Positions 10,279 to 23,418 of a stretch of DNA of 35,253 nt are shown piece by piece. The DNA is taken from NCBI GenBank assembly GCA_019649035.1, contig BMAT01002986.1:221183-256435 (forward strand), written 5' to 3'. The notes beneath the pieces are model-generated. The model saw nothing but the letters and a program-made list of their open reading frames with translations, did no database searches and was not told where the DNA came from. This DNA is from Elysia marginata (Eukaryota; Mollusca; Gastropoda; Plakobranchidae). Each line of letters starts with the position of its first letter. Positions within the stretch are counted from its first letter, which is position 1. A program made the position numbers and the translations under genes.

Positions 10279-10508
10279 GCTGGGTGTCGGACAAAATGCA
10301 GTCATACGACCCGGCCTTCCTTCTGAGTGGTTTCTTCTACGTGGTGTCTGGACTTGTGTTGTTTCTGGCCTATCTACCGCTGTGTCGCGAGTTTGAGGCT
10401 GCCCGCTCCCGTAGAGCTTCCCTAGATGTCACCGTAGAGACCGTCAAAGACAAGGAACCGGCAGCGGTCAACCGTGTGAAACTGAAGGAGGAGGGATCAC
10501 CAGTCTGA
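10279..10508 (+). CDS. MCT-like transporter, last coding exon (residues 827-902, TM12 and C-terminal tail)
   Basis: The exon follows a strong acceptor (pyrimidine tract ending CAATCAG, AG at 10277-10278). It opens in the phase that exactly completes the glycine split at the end of the upstream exon. The join reads GPPFAG-WVSDKMQSYD, the usual MCT arrangement of TM11, a short loop and TM12. TM12 is about residues 838-860 (PAFLLSGFFYVVSGLVLFLA). The cytoplasmic tail is 40 residues. It has RRAS (871-874), which fits a basophilic-kinase (PKA-type) site, and ends GSPV, which fits a class I PDZ ligand pattern (S/T-x-hydrophobic). Both are pattern matches only. The stop is TGA at 10506-10508, followed 5 bases later by a run of 10 G. 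The spliced CDS is 2,709 nt, 902 residues plus stop. Confidence 0.93.
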
Positions 10509-11060
10509 GAGAAGGGGGGGGGGAGGTGTCTAGTGATAAAGGACAGACTTGAAAGCACTTTGAGTGTGTTAGTGTGTAGAGTCCTGATGATGTCCTGAAG
10601 ATGTCCTGGTTCTATTTGATAATGTAGGGGTTATGAGGTTTGTTAACATCATTCAAATGGTATAGAATCTCAACATTGCTATGCGAAAGAAGAGGGTTTT
10701 TATAAAATTTATGAATTGATTTTTTACATAGTGATAGGTGTCAAAAAGAAGTTAAGCTGACATGGAAAAAAAATGAGTATATTGGAATGGTAAACAGGGT
10801 TAACCCAATCCAGTCACTTTGCATGTATTTATGTGGTGCTCTAATTTACATTCTGTACTCACCGCATGTTTATTTGTCGTGCAAATTTTTCAACTTTTTT
10901 ATTTACATGTATTATGTTTTAGAAAAAGTAAGACAAAATAGGTATTTTTTTATCTGAAAATCCTACAACTCTGGCTACCTAGCAAGTCCAGTACCTTGTG
11001 AAGTGATAAAATCAAGGTAAAAGTCGTAAATTGATTTAGATAACTTGGGACAATAATGCA

Positions 11061-11066
11061 AATAAA
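11061..11066 (+). other. Candidate polyadenylation signal AATAAA for the MCT-like gene
   Basis: This is the first canonical AATAAA after the stop codon (553 bases downstream), giving a 3' UTR of roughly 570-590 bases if used. Further AATAAA hexamers at 11772-11777 and 12462-12467 could give longer 3' UTRs. The choice cannot be made from sequence alone. Confidence 0.4.
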
Positions 11067-11771
11067 AGCACACCATTGTCCAATTTACTTGAATTTTGAT
11101 TGTAATAACCTAGATACATAATGTAAATTTCATGAAGTTATACAGCTGATTGAAATTTAGCGTAAAAGACCTTCATTATCATCTTGATTTTTTATTAATT
11201 TTCTTTGCCGCTAGCTTGAATCAGATAATTTTAGTGATCTTACCTAATGGTATTTTAACTAGCTAAATCCCGAGATTTCTATAGGACATCACCCTTACAA
11301 AATTTGGTAACTTTCCTTACAGACAGAAGTATATAATATTTTTCTGAATACTCACACAGTGTAACAGTCTAGCAGATAGGGATTTTATTTGATATTAATT
11401 TTTTTTTTTCTGAAGAATGCTTTAGTAAGAACATCTACTTGCTCTCTCGTATCTCCATCCCAAGAAAAAAGAATGAAGACAAGACAAGACCCTGACGCAA
11501 TGCTGGTTATGATTGTCTCTCAGATATAAATACTGAAGTCACTTGTTACTGATTTATATATATATATTTTTTTTTAGTAAATATCCATGTATAAACTCTA
11601 CGCCTCTCACCTAATTAATATCAAGTTTAATGATATTGAATGGGTGCTCCACTTTATTTTTTTAAGATTTTTTTGTTCCTGAATTTTGCTGAATATTTTA
11701 CAAAGCTAATCTTTCACTGAACTAGCGTAAATTTTGCCACATTCTTTGCCATAGGTACTTTTTGTCCTAGC

Positions 11772-11777
11772 AATAAA
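11772..11777 (+). other. Alternative polyadenylation signal AATAAA
   Basis: This is a second canonical hexamer downstream of the MCT-like stop codon. It would give a 3' UTR of about 1.3 kb. Hexamers are common in this AT-rich sequence. Confidence 0.25.
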
Positions 11778-14700
11778 AGTACACCTGCGTTTTAATTTTT
11801 TTTCCTTCTAAATTTGATGGATTTTGTGACAAATTTCATTGTGAGCTATTTTCAAAAAGCTGGTAAAAAAGGGCCTAAAGTGTAGGTTTTTTCCTCTTTG
11901 TTATGTGTTTTTTTACTCAGAAAACTGGCAGTTACATCTACAATTGGGAAGGACATTAGAGCGCAAATTATTGTTCCTGACAACACACTCTGTCTTTGAT
12001 CGAAGTCAATTGGTTGTGGGCAAGAACGATAATTTTGTGCTCCATCTCTTTCCCAATACAACCACATATATAAAACAATAACATGATATATATGAAACAG
12101 AAGTAAATTGTTTTCACATGAAGTCTCAAAATTTAACAAAAATTGACAAAAGCTTCATTGTATTTCAAGGTATATTTCATGGTTAAAGCGGAAGAAACTG
12201 GTTTGTTTTGCACTGGTGTAAGCTTTTTCAGTGGAAAAACATGCTTTTGAAATCTGTTTTATTAGACTTTTGTGTCTAGTTTTAAAAAAGCTTACAAGGC
12301 TTCAAAAATTTTGGAATCTTTAATTAAATTTATATAATACTCACTGTGTCATCTTGGAAAACATTCCTGGTATCGGCCTATGTCTTGTGTCCAGGGTGGA
12401 TGAGTTTGAAATTCTTGTAGAACAAACACCAATTGAAAATTCATTCTTCTTTCTCTTTATAAATAAAATTTTAAAAAAGTTTTGATAGTTTCTCAAAAAT
12501 TTTTATAGTGCTTTAAATTTTCTGACCTTTGAAAATGTAGAGAAGCATCTTGTTCATCCGCCTCATTCATCGCTGACCCGAGACATATGGCAAGTTTCAT
12601 TTTATATATCGTGATATTTTTTGTTGTCGTAGCAGTTCATGTAATGAAAGTTGTGCTGCAGGTTTGGTTGTAAACCCTTACAGGCTCATGAATTCCTTGG
12701 CTGATATTATCAAGTTATAACAAATTGTAAGGCTACTGACAAAGACCTTTCTCTAAATCAACAGTTCTATATGTAAAAGAAAAAAAAAAATTATTCAAGG
12801 TATGTTTTGTTCAGTTTGCAATGATATTTATTTTCTTGACCTATCCGACGTTCACAATTATAGGCAGAAATGATGAGATCAAAGGTTATATTGGTGGATC
12901 AATGGCTTTTTTTTTCAGTCTGTCCCAGAGATGGATCGTTGTGTCAGCAGTAGCTTGACAAAATACTCTATATATATACTAGTTGATTTAAACTGTCCTG
13001 TCATGTATTTTAACAGAAATGTCTACTGTCTCAGATGACAAAAAATGAAACTTTTCTTTTGAAAAATCGAACATGGACAGTGCTCTGGTGGTGGGGGGAG
13101 AAGAGGGGTTTAGGGTTTAACTGAAGATGGCTTGGTGAGCTCAGAAAGACCTATGTTAAATACTCCATACATTAGTCAGCTAGATGTATGAATTATGTAG
13201 CTATTCTTGAGCTGTCATAACCTTGTTAAATTTAAGTTGAACCCGCAAAAGGCGATGCTGTGATATTTTTTTCGACCTTTTTTCTGTTTTTTTTTTCAAA
13301 CTAAAGAAGTTTTGTGACGAATGAAACTGAAATACATTCTATTGATGTAACTGTCAAATGTCAGATAATTTTGTTTAAAGTAAAGCTGCTATTACGAAGC
13401 TGTAAACATAAGAATTTTCCTTTAACCATTTGAGTTTAAAAAATCACCGTCCAAAATAGGTCGTATTTTTACAAGAAGCTAAAATAGATTGCATGAGCTG
13501 TGATACAATATATTCTCAGGAACTCAAAAGCTTGTCATTTATTTGATCAAACACAAAGAAACAGCCACTCCAGACTGAAAGCTTTGAATTCAATGAATGG
13601 TAGGGAGATGAAGACTCACATTTTCTCACGTATTACATAGGAAGGAAAATAATTTGTAAGAAAACACTTTGGAATCTAATGTATTATGATTCAATATGGT
13701 TTTTAAAGTGATCAAGTAAGCCCAGAGATGTAAGAGGTTATTTCAAAGTTTTATAGACTTATAGAAATGTGCTAAAGAGCACACGAAAAGAAAATACACA
13801 TTTGAACAACTGTGCTTGCAATGTCTTTTTTAACCATACAAGTGCTTGATGTGAGATATTTTATGATTTCTTTTAGTGTTCTAGCCTGTATGTTTATAAT
13901 AAATACTCCTCGTATGACTTTAACGGCAGAAAAGTGGCTTAAATAATTATATTTCAATTTTTTTGCATAATATTTTTTTTCATGTATTCTTTATGAATAA
14001 TCAATGTTACCACATATTATTGTACATGAATTGGGATATAAATTTGGGAAATGTATTGTGTTACATTATGCTATGTTTGAATATTTTTAATTTTTCTAGT
14101 ATTTTGATTTTTCTTGTCCACCGAGGGTTAAATCTCTGTTTCAAGTGCCATTCATTGTAGTTGCTTTATTGCAGTCAAAAGCAGAAATGTTTACTCATGC
14201 TCTACTGCATAATTCTTCCACCCAAAGGTAAAGCAACGTATCTCCATAAATCGAGTTTTGGAGTTCATTCGGTTCTTTGAGCTTGCTGAACATTAATTTT
14301 TTTAAAGTCAAACAGGAAATTGACGTTTCCCTACATTAGAATTAGCATGTCTTATGTTAAAAAAAAGGCGCAGGCGGCACGTCCATGTAGGTTGTCCAAA
14401 GACAAACTAGTGTAGCTCCACCACATATGTAGATTTGCTTTTGAATAAGGAGATGCGTCATGAATTTTCTTTAACTTAATTTGGTTACTTAGATCATTTT
14501 GCCATAGCGGGGACAAAGTTCTGTTAATTAGTTAATGAAGGCAAAACAGTCTGTCTCCATAAAAATATGCTCAATCAAAAAGTAAGACTAAATCAGCAGC
14601 TCAAAGTTCAGTTTCCCATGAAACAATATGCGGATAAATATTCACAAAAAGTCTTTTAAGGGCATACATGGACTACATCTAGTCAGAGAAAGTTTAAAAG

Positions 14701-16224
14701 TTTTTGCCATTTTTCTCTGAAATACAACCAGTGGAGATACCTGTGGGTGGCAAGAATATTCAGTTTACTCTTCGATTCTGCAGCTGTTAGTATAAAGTTA
14801 TAACTTTTTTCTCCTGGATTTCTATAAATATGTGCAGGCTAAAGTAAGGCTAGTCCTATACTCAATAACTGAGCATCAAGAAACAAGGAGCAGTGAGCTC
14901 ATTATTCTTGGCATAAGGCCTAGTGAGTTAGTTTGCCATTGTTTTCTTGACTGCTTTTACTTTCGCTGAGTGTTATGAGACCTAATTGGTTGGACACATG
15001 GGATATGGAATAAAAAAATTAATTTGCACTGATTAGGATCAAACCCGGGATCAACAGCCTAACTAAATGACTCTCCATAGGGTATTAATTTGAGGTTTTT
15101 CTTTTAATTAGCCCACATTAATTAAGAAAACAAATTTATTTGTATTAACAGTATGGGTTGTCCAATTTTTCAAAGGAATGACCTCTCATTGTGAATTTTA
15201 TGTGACTTTTACTTACATGTATTTCTCAACATGTATCAACACTGTGCAGAGAAGAGCTCAGTGTTGCATTGACTAGCAGTTTTCCAAACCTCAGAATTTG
15301 ACTTTTTAAAGTTATGGAGAAAATCTTGTAAAACTTGTCATATTTTCGTCTCGGTCTTTGTGAAAATAGGCATGATATTCTGACATTATTATTAATATAG
15401 TATTAGAGAGGCCTTTTACCAACTTTTGGTCGAAAATGAAGTAAATATAATTTTAAGTTTACCTCAATATCAAGAATTACCTAAGGGGTGTAACAGATTC
15501 AAACGAAAGTGGAAATATTGAGTTTTAGAAAACCACTCTCAAACAGCATGCAACAAATTAAGCACTTAAGAAGAGTGATCTGTCTTTCGTTGTTTTTTTT
15601 TTATTGGAACACATTGAATTGCGATATGATGAATTTCCTTTTTACGCAAGCAAGATACAATTATAAGCATATCCTTGTCGCCATCATTATCATCACGCTT
15701 TTGTTTTATACTCAAGCTATTATGTAATACCTTAGACTTGTCAAAAGTGCCAATCTTTCTCTAGTGGTTCTATGCTTTTCTAACACATTTATCAGTATTT
15801 ATAATCAACAAATATTCATAACCAATACCAAGATTTATGTCTGGTTCATAAACAATAAAAAAAAACCCAGTTCGTTTTACTTAAAAAGACAATAATACTC
15901 TTGCACCAGGTAGCCAGCGTTTTCTGCGTTGTGCATGAATATCTATATATTGGAGCTGTAATTAATTCATATTACAAAATTACAACAACAAAAAAAATGA
16001 ATACTCTCCGCATGCTGTTTGATGTGTCAATGAGAGTTGGAGCAGCGGCTGCTCATTGTATCTCTGACACCAGAACGACGATCTTTATTTGTAGTTGTAC
16101 TGACTTAGTCAAGGTGTTAACTGAACTGTTTCTTGGTCTGCTTGACAACAGAGCCTGCCTGTCTTAGACATTATTCTCCTCCTGTTTCACTTCTCACTCT
16201 CTGTAGGACTTAAGCCATCATGTA

Positions 16225-16276
<52 letters not shown>
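16225..16276 (+). repeat. TC microsatellite
   Basis: About 26 TC units with one TTT interruption near 16251-16253. A looser pyrimidine-rich stretch continues to about 16345. Confidence 0.95.
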
Positions 16277-16490
16277 CGTCAGTTTTGTCTTTATTTTGCC
16301 ATTTCTCCTTTGCCCTCCTGCCACTCTCTGTCTCTCCATCTGACCCCGACATTATCTCTTGTTTAAAAAAGAACCTGTAAGAAATACAAGTTTAATATAC
16401 ATATATATATACGTTTTGCAAGCTTGCCTTATAGTAATGTTTATAAGTTTCCCTGCTTTTTAATAGGTGCACAACATGTAGCTCTGCACT

Positions 16491-16811
16491 TGTGGCGTCG
16501 TGGTCTAGTGGTAGACGCTCGGCTTTCAGATCAAGAGGTCCGGGGTTCGAGTCCTGCTTTCGGCAGGTCGATGTTTAGTCCTTGAGAAAGACTATTTACA
16601 CACATTTCTTCGCCTCACTCATGCGTTAAACGAGTACCCGACTATAGGCAGTGAAAGATCATGTCAGAATGCTAGAGTGATGCGCTTAACTAGCTGCTCC
16701 TCTGTGAGTTCAAAGGTACTTTTGTTGGGGATGGCCTGTCGGGGAACCCATGTAAAGCGCTTAGAGCACTTTAGTGGATAAGCGCTATATAAAAACACTC
16801 TCTTTTTTTTT
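16491..16811 (+). mobile_element. tRNA-derived SINE (family A), near full length
   Basis: The 5' part is tRNA-like with RNA polymerase III promoter boxes. The A box is TGGTCTAGTGG (16501-16511) and the B box is GGTTCGAGTCC (16544-16554), a perfect match to the tRNA consensus. A 200-base unrelated body follows, ending in the AAAGCGCTTAGAGCAC...AAGCGCTATATAAA type of tail seen in many animal SINE/LINE 3' ends, then a T run. The CTTTCAG loop vaguely recalls a tRNA-Glu-type origin. I could not find a target-site duplication. The acceptor stem does not pair, so it is not a working tRNA. Confidence 0.8.
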
Positions 16812-18632
16812 TGTCTGATGAATATGTTCCATATGTAAAACTCATAGAATGCACTCTTTTTTCTTCTTAATTAATCTACTTGCACTATTGTTTTCTTTAC
16901 ACTTGTTAACCACTTTCAATATTTTAAATATTTTTCTGTAAGGAGGATAATTTTTTTTTCTCTTTAATGTTCAAATACTTTGGTTATGACTTTCAAAAAA
17001 TTGCTTAGTTTGTCTTCATCATGTAATTCAAGGCAAATAAGTAAATATTGGTAAGATCTGTATCCAAAATATTATCAATTTTTGTTGCGTCTTTTTTTGT
17101 TTGTTTTTTGTCTGTTTTATATCGAGGCACGTGTAAAAGAATAGATTAGTCCTCAATATAAAGAAAATATTAAGGGAATAAATCATTTTTATTATACAAC
17201 CTAATGGTTTTGGAAGGATGGATAATTGATTTTAGTGTGAGGGAAATTTTCTTGCAGCCAGTGCAAATGAGTCAGATGTTGAAAATTTTAATTTGACAAA
17301 ACCCTTTGTAAAAAAAAATTAAGAGTTATTCCTCTTTTTCTGTAAAAATTAATTTTAAATTTAAAAGATTTTCATATATTTTTCCTCAATGTTTCAGTAG
17401 TTTTATACAGTTTTCATCGTTTCTAAGGCAAAAAAAGTATTGTTTAAAATATCAATGCCTTCAAATGTCATATCGTGACATCTGACTCATTTGGACTGGT
17501 TGGCCCGCTGAAAGTGAAAGATGACAACAGCTTGATATTGTTATTGTATCGTTCTATTTACAGAATATTGTTATATTTACAGTCTAAAGCCAATTTATCT
17601 CTCCCAAGATTTCTTTGGGTACACACATGGACACAGTTATGTAAAAAAAAAAAGCTCAATTTTGTCGTTTTATACAAAAGTGTTGATTATACAGCTGTAA
17701 TAATCTGTTCTATGAAGTTCAAATTTGGACCATGTGGTTATTCTCTAAAAACTAAACAGAAACCTTACTTATACGAGTGCAATTTAATTACTTTGCAAAC
17801 ACCATATTTCATTGTGAATTCACAAGACCTTTCCAACGATATGCAACATGCATAGGTTTAGTGCAAAAATGGCCATAATGGTATTTTACTCTTTAGTGTT
17901 AATGAATGACGTATTGTGACGTCATTTACAGGTAGTAGGATTTCGATTTCCGTGTCCTAACGTTGTTTTGCGAACTTATCTGACCTAATACTATTAAAAT
18001 CACAAAGAAAAAATTATGTTGCAGACATTTCCCGTTAAAAATTAAATTGACTGGACTACTAAAGCCACGTACTGAAGTGGTACTTGTAACGTTACAATAG
18101 CACTAGGAGAGATGATATATAATACAACCATGTGGTAGGCCTAATTACACCATTCAAGAAGTAAATTAAAGAAGTTACAGAATTTTGACAACTGCTAAAC
18201 TAGCAATCAACAGTTTTGGTTAATAATGACCTGTCTTACAGCCAGTTGGACTTGTTAGAATGTTTTAAACAAGGTGTTGATATTTTAAAACAACGCATTT
18301 TAAAGAGCTTCCAAACTTTTAAAATTGCATGAAATTATCACGATGTTTTGGCAGGATGCAATGTTTCTCAAGATATATCTGGCTATTGGTACGGTATAAT
18401 GTATAAAAAGTGGTCTACGAGCGTTTTATTTGATCTGCGCATTATATTTTTCCCATCGTGAAAGTAGTTATGTTTTTTTATCCAATCTACCAGTTCTTCA
18501 TCAGTGAAAGTGACCCCTCTAAAATAATTTACCACCCCAACTAACTTTTCCACAGCTGCATGGTATCCCAAAATGTCGCAGAATCTCTATTTTCGTCATC
18601 CTCTATCTTGTAAAAGTGCTGCTATAGCATTA
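16812..18632. other. AT-rich non-coding stretch
   Basis: No feature beyond homopolymer runs. A 126-codon frame at 17475-17855 (GTG at its 5' end) has no recognisable domain and is not called as a gene. Confidence 0.5.
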
Positions 18633-18651
18633 CCCCNNNCCCCCCCCCCCC
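18633..18651. repeat. Poly-C run interrupted by a 3-base N gap
   Basis: CCCC, then NNN at 18637-18639, then 12 C. The Ns probably mark unresolved homopolymer length rather than missing unique sequence. Confidence 0.9.
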
Positions 18652-19802
18652 GCCTCGCAAATCAATCTTAATTAAAGAAAAGGCAACTACATACAAAAAA
18701 AAGACACATTTAAATCACTATAAGTTTCATTCCCAATTCTCAATGCAATCTGTCACTAGCGCTCCCATGACTTGCTGCAAATATCATGGTGAGAACTAAG
18801 AACCATGTGAGTGATAAAACGAAAAACAAACAAACAAAAACGAAAAAGGTTAATCGTCTGTCTCATTCGTAGTGATGTAGTAACTCAGGTCCTCAAAAAT
18901 CATGTGGATCTGTATTGTTTTAGTTATTCCCCTTGATGCATGCACAAAATTCTTGCCAAAACATGACGAACAAACTACAAAAACAAAAAGAGAAAAGAAA
19001 ATTAACATTTGTACGCACGCAAAATTTAATTCAAAGCGAAAACAACGACAAACTTGAGAATACTTAATATGAAATATATATAAAACGAAAAACAAGCAAA
19101 TTGGCAACGGCAACAGATAAACAACAACCAGGAATGCCAAGTCCCGGGTTTTTTCGGCTATTCCCGTTTTTCTTTTTTACCTCCATTGAAAATGTTCCGG
19201 TTGTGAGTACTTTGCAGTTACCGTTCTTGATCTGCTATCGAAAAATTACTCTATGGGATTCACTGCATTTGTTTTATATTAAGATGCAATGCTGTGCTTA
19301 TTTTCATGGGTTTTTTTATTCTTAAATCTTCTGGCATACTTAAAGAAAGAATGCCGCAAATCTTCAAGTCGAAAAAAAAACTGTCTATCAACCAGTGAAA
19401 ATGAGTTTCAAGACGGAAGCTTTTATCTTCAGAAAACACGCCATTTAAAAGAAGATTTATTTTATTTTTTCTCTATGCATTTTAAATCAAAAGAGTTTCT
19501 AATATCCTTCCACAGAATTTTCATAAATTGATGCAGCATTTTATGTTTGGAAGGTCAAAACTATGCTTTGTTTAAAATGAATGTAATGTAAAATTCTCGA
19601 GATCCGTCTGGTTGTGTGACCCACTACCTCTAGCGCTGTTGATGATGGCATTAACAAATGAGCCCAAAAGAAATGTGATTCCTCACGGGTAAAACCCAGC
19701 TTAATTTGTCTGATCCAATTCGAAGCCAGGGGCTACAAGTCTATTTTCGGCTGCGTCTGATCGCTTTAATTCATTAGAAAAACGCCACTCTCAAAGCTTG
19801 GG
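18652..19802. other. AT-rich non-coding stretch
   Basis: Short ORFs of 74-96 codons only, none recognisable, with A- and T-rich runs. I see nothing else in it. Confidence 0.5.
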
Positions 19803-19921
19803 TCACTCCACCTTTGAACGTTTTATTGTTATTGAATTGGTTTATTCCACTTTTGAACGTTTTATTGTTATTGAGGTGGTTCACTCCTTGTTTTGAACGC
19901 TTTATTGTTATTAAAGTTCAC
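19803..19921. repeat. Three-unit tandem repeat of about 39-40 bases
   Basis: The block TTGAACGTTTTATTGTTATT recurs with GAACG at 19816, 19855 and 19895 (the third has GCTTT for GTTTT). The flanking TCACTCCAC-like segment is also repeated with substitutions. Confidence 0.85.
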
Positions 19922-22529
19922 CTTCTATTCAGGACAAATGTAAGCTCTTAAAATCTTTTTTTTTCCTTAAAACTAAATCTTTAAATCGCACTATTGGAGG
20001 CTTTCGGCTCGGAATCACAGATTAGTCTTTACAAGTCTGAATGCCCGTTTATTCTAAGGGGAGGGAGGCACAATGACATTCTATAATTTTCTTTAGTTTC
20101 TAATACTAGTCCTGATTTTCTCTCTGGTATAGTTTGAGGTCCTTACTCTTTAAACACAATGCTGTCTTCCTACACTTTCTGTAATTTTTTCACACAACTA
20201 TCGTGCGCACCCTCACCCCCCACATCTTCAATGTATTCTTTTTTAGATCCCCCCCCCCCTCATGGTGTATGTTTTTTCTAAGTTAAAAGTCCAAAGACTT
20301 TAGAAAATATAATTTTTAAACATTTTCACAATCTTCTCAGTTTATCGTGTGTTTCGCCTATCACGCCATCTTTCTTGTCAAGACGCTCTTTTCTTCTCTA
20401 TAAATGTCACACATTTTGATTTGACAAAACGCGTATTAATGGTAGATTCATTCCTCTCATTTGCTATGTTTCCAATGAAAATAAAATCCTCAATGTACAT
20501 CTTTCCAAAAAAAATCAAATAACATCGACATGGAGCTACAAAAAAAAAATAAAACAATTCAAAATCTCTACTCCTTGTAAAGTGCACATTGAGCTTTGCA
20601 CTGGTTGCAAGAAATATGACTTTAACAAAACTAAATTGTCAAGAGAATGTTGTAATCTTTTTTTTTTTTTCGACAAACACTCCTGAATATTTCTTTTAAA
20701 ATTGCAAGGAATCTACAGGAAAAAAAAAGAAAAAAAAAGGTTAAAAAATGCTGCACGTAAAAACACACTAAACATATAATTATGTCAGAATAAATAGCTC
20801 CTCTCGGTGGTTTGTCTTTTAAAATATATGTCTGTAAGCGTTAAAGAAACGGCCTTATTTCACTTTCTCCATAGAAAAAAAAACCCTGACCTTTCCGATT
20901 CTGACAAGTGCGGCAATAAATTTCGTCTCTATCTGGCCAAGATCTGGCCTTCAACGTTCTTGTTTCTCGGATTGATGGCGTGTACTAGGTTTTTATAGAC
21001 TACATAGATGTCTACTCAGCCAAATAAAGTTATTAAGTAACACAAATATCGATATCTCGTTATCCCCGGTTCCAGCCTTTCCAGACTTGGAAACGGAGAA
21101 CAAATTTCGATCCGGTCTGGTACGATACACGAGAAGGTCAATGTGTTTACGTAGCATCTTGATCTTTGTGTCGTTTATAATCAAACAAAGACCACGAACT
21201 GCGGATCTTGTTGATCTCAAACAGAGACGACGAAGCGACGATACTAAACCAGACATTCAATTCGGTATATTGACGAATACTAACGTTAAGAAGTTTTTTC
21301 CAAAGTCCAGCCTAAGCTGTTTATAATGTTGTTAAAACAGAACGCTAGTGTTTAAGTCATTCGAGATATTTTATCTCAAAACATATTAATATTGTCAAGT
21401 AGGTTAAATTTTCTTGTAGTATGATTTTCTTTAAAACGCTCTAACTCAAAATTAGCTTATAGTGACTTGTACGTGATTGACTCAGACTGTCACTAAATGT
21501 TTAGCAAGACTATCGTCATTCAACCTACCGGATTGACTAGGTAATGGGTCGAAATAAACGATGCTCTACTTATTTGTCTCGCGTTCAGCGCGAGTCAGTC
21601 GCATGTCGCAAATTTCACCTTCAAAGGTAATGCTGTTTTAAATATAACATTTTTCTAAGCTTCAAAACTTTGAAAACGTATTAAAATGTAAATATTTTGT
21701 GGATATATATATAAAAAAAAACTTTTGGGGATTCTAAATATAGAGAAAAAGAGGAAAAAAATATTTAAATAACCGTTCCCAAAAAGCAAAAAAAAAAAAA
21801 AAAAGAAATTCGTACTTCCGACTCAATCACACCGGACATTAGACATTTACTTCTCTGAATCTTGAGACACGCCAAGAGCCGATCCAAATAAAGTTTCATA
21901 TCGCCCAAAGTTGACGGAATACAAATGAGACTGTGACAAAAAGTCGTAAATCTGTCGGTTGTGATAGGGGACAAAGTATTTTCCAGAAATAACAGAGAAA
22001 CTAACAAAAATATCATAATGATGTGATGTGATGTCTTGACCGTCTTAAATTACATTACAATGTATCAGGCTTTGTCAGAATTTTTTTAAGTTAATTGATA
22101 AAGAAATATAGAAACGGTGACACTCAAAACCTGTCGATTTTTGTCCTGCATCACAACCCGACACATTTTCAATAATGTTTTTCCTTCATTTCTTTTGAAC
22201 CGTAATGTCTTTTTGGATAAAGTTTTCAACACTGCTACATGGTGTGGTTTGAGAAGGATGCAAGGCAAGAGCTTTTTTTTTTTATGACAGCCTTACTTTC
22301 TTTGCTATGCCTTAAAATACTTAGTCCACCATCACATGCGACAGGACCACCACCTTTTGCCGCAACCTCAAATACAGTCAGTGAGTTCCTCTGGACTGGC
22401 CACTGGTTTTTTTTTAGTTTCAACATCTATGAACTATGTGACGTAAAGGTATTTTTTATAGCTGCATCTTTATTACATAAACACAAGAGAAAGCGCCCCA
22501 GTGCTTCTATCATTATACGCTATGGCGAA
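19922..22529. other. AT-rich non-coding stretch
   Basis: No supported gene. A more GC-balanced patch at 20993-21326 is open on both strands (87 and 79 codons) but shows no family. C runs lie near 20251 and an A run near 21790. Confidence 0.45.
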
Positions 22530-22540
22530 GTTATCACACA

Positions 22541-22700
22541 AATATGTTGGTTGTTTGAATTTTAACTTCTCTTTTCAACTACAAGGTTATATCAGAGACG
22601 GTGCTTGGGACAATTGAAAGCGTGCTGTTACAATGTTAGGTAAGGAGCGCTTGAATACACCATTTCCAGTCACATTATCCTGACACCGAGCCGACCAGAC
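22541..22700 (-). mobile_element. tRNA-derived SINE (family B), 5'-truncated copy with 11-base target-site duplication
   Basis: On the minus strand this matches the 3' half of the element at 26660-26968: GTCTGGTC...GTGTCAGGATAATGTGACTGG, CAATTGTCCCAAGC, and a tail ending CAAACAACCAAC. It is flanked by the perfect direct repeat GTTATCACACA at 22530-22540 and 22701-22711. The tRNA head is absent, as expected from incomplete reverse transcription. Confidence 0.9.
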
Positions 22701-22711
22701 GTTATCACACA

Positions 22712-23418
22712 GAGTCCTAGAAATTGTTGGAAAAGAAAAGACAGAAAGCATGTTTATTATTTTCTGCTAAATAAGACTCAGATGATAGGGAAACATATTA
22801 AAGAGAACTGGTAGCGGCGAAGTTCCCGAGACACCAGATGTGTTAAGTTGGATCAACAAGGAGAACTGAAAGAGAGATACTAATACTGAGACATTCGCAC
22901 AGTCAGTTTATCGCCAGCAAATTTTTAGAAATATGATAAAAAGCATATCATTATCAGAACTACAGCCATTTCGAGAGTAAACCTATAGAAAGTTGCCTCC
23001 AGAAACGCTCAAGTTTAGAAAAAAAACCAACGTTAGTTCAGAGTACCACATTGGGGATATCTCCTCCATAATTTGCCAATGTAAAGATAGAAATTGCACA
23101 GGTACTTAAATAGAATTGGAAGAATTAACCATGAAAAAATTTACAAGCAAGAATTTCATAGTCAATTTCAATATCGTTTTTTATTAATTAAAAAAAACCA
23201 TCTTAAACACTAAAGAAGCCAAAATAACAATACCGTTCTGCCCGGGAAAAACGAAAAACAGTAATTGCAGTGCAAACCATAATTATGTGAGATACTGCAT
23301 TTCGTTTATCCACGGCAGCGTTGTCTGATATTGATGGTATTCTGTTTGGATTGCGACTTTCCCAACGTCTTCGAGCAAAGCAAGACAAAACAAAATCAAA
23401 ACTATTTCGGTAACTGAA
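22712..23418. other. Non-coding stretch
   Basis: AT-rich, with no ORF of coding character apart from a frame that stays open from 23335 into the candidate exon at 23419. Confidence 0.45.

Larger units (their letters stand above)
10509..16224. other. 3' UTR of the MCT-like gene, then AT-rich non-coding DNA
   Basis: The first few hundred to 1,300 bases are probably 3' UTR, starting with a 10-base G run at 10514-10523. Beyond this the sequence is AT-rich with many T and A runs and only short ORFs (61-95 codons) that show no domain. No RNA gene or mobile element with clear ends was found. Confidence 0.5.

Noticed and set aside
15030-15095. Another tRNA-SINE head on the minus strand (CCCGGGTTTGATCC)
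   Set aside because: The B-box match is imperfect and short by a base, no convincing A box, tail or target-site duplication was seen.
16491-16565. Functional tRNA gene
   Set aside because: The A and B boxes are good but the acceptor ends do not pair and the sequence continues into a SINE body and tail.
17475-17855. 126-codon + strand ORF
   Set aside because: Starts at GTG, contains a poly-Lys stretch from an A run, and has no domain; likely chance.
18383-18571. 62-codon minus-strand ORF with protein-like composition
   Set aside because: Its 5' end is TTG rather than ATG, no splice acceptor is visible and no family was recognised; kept out as a gene.
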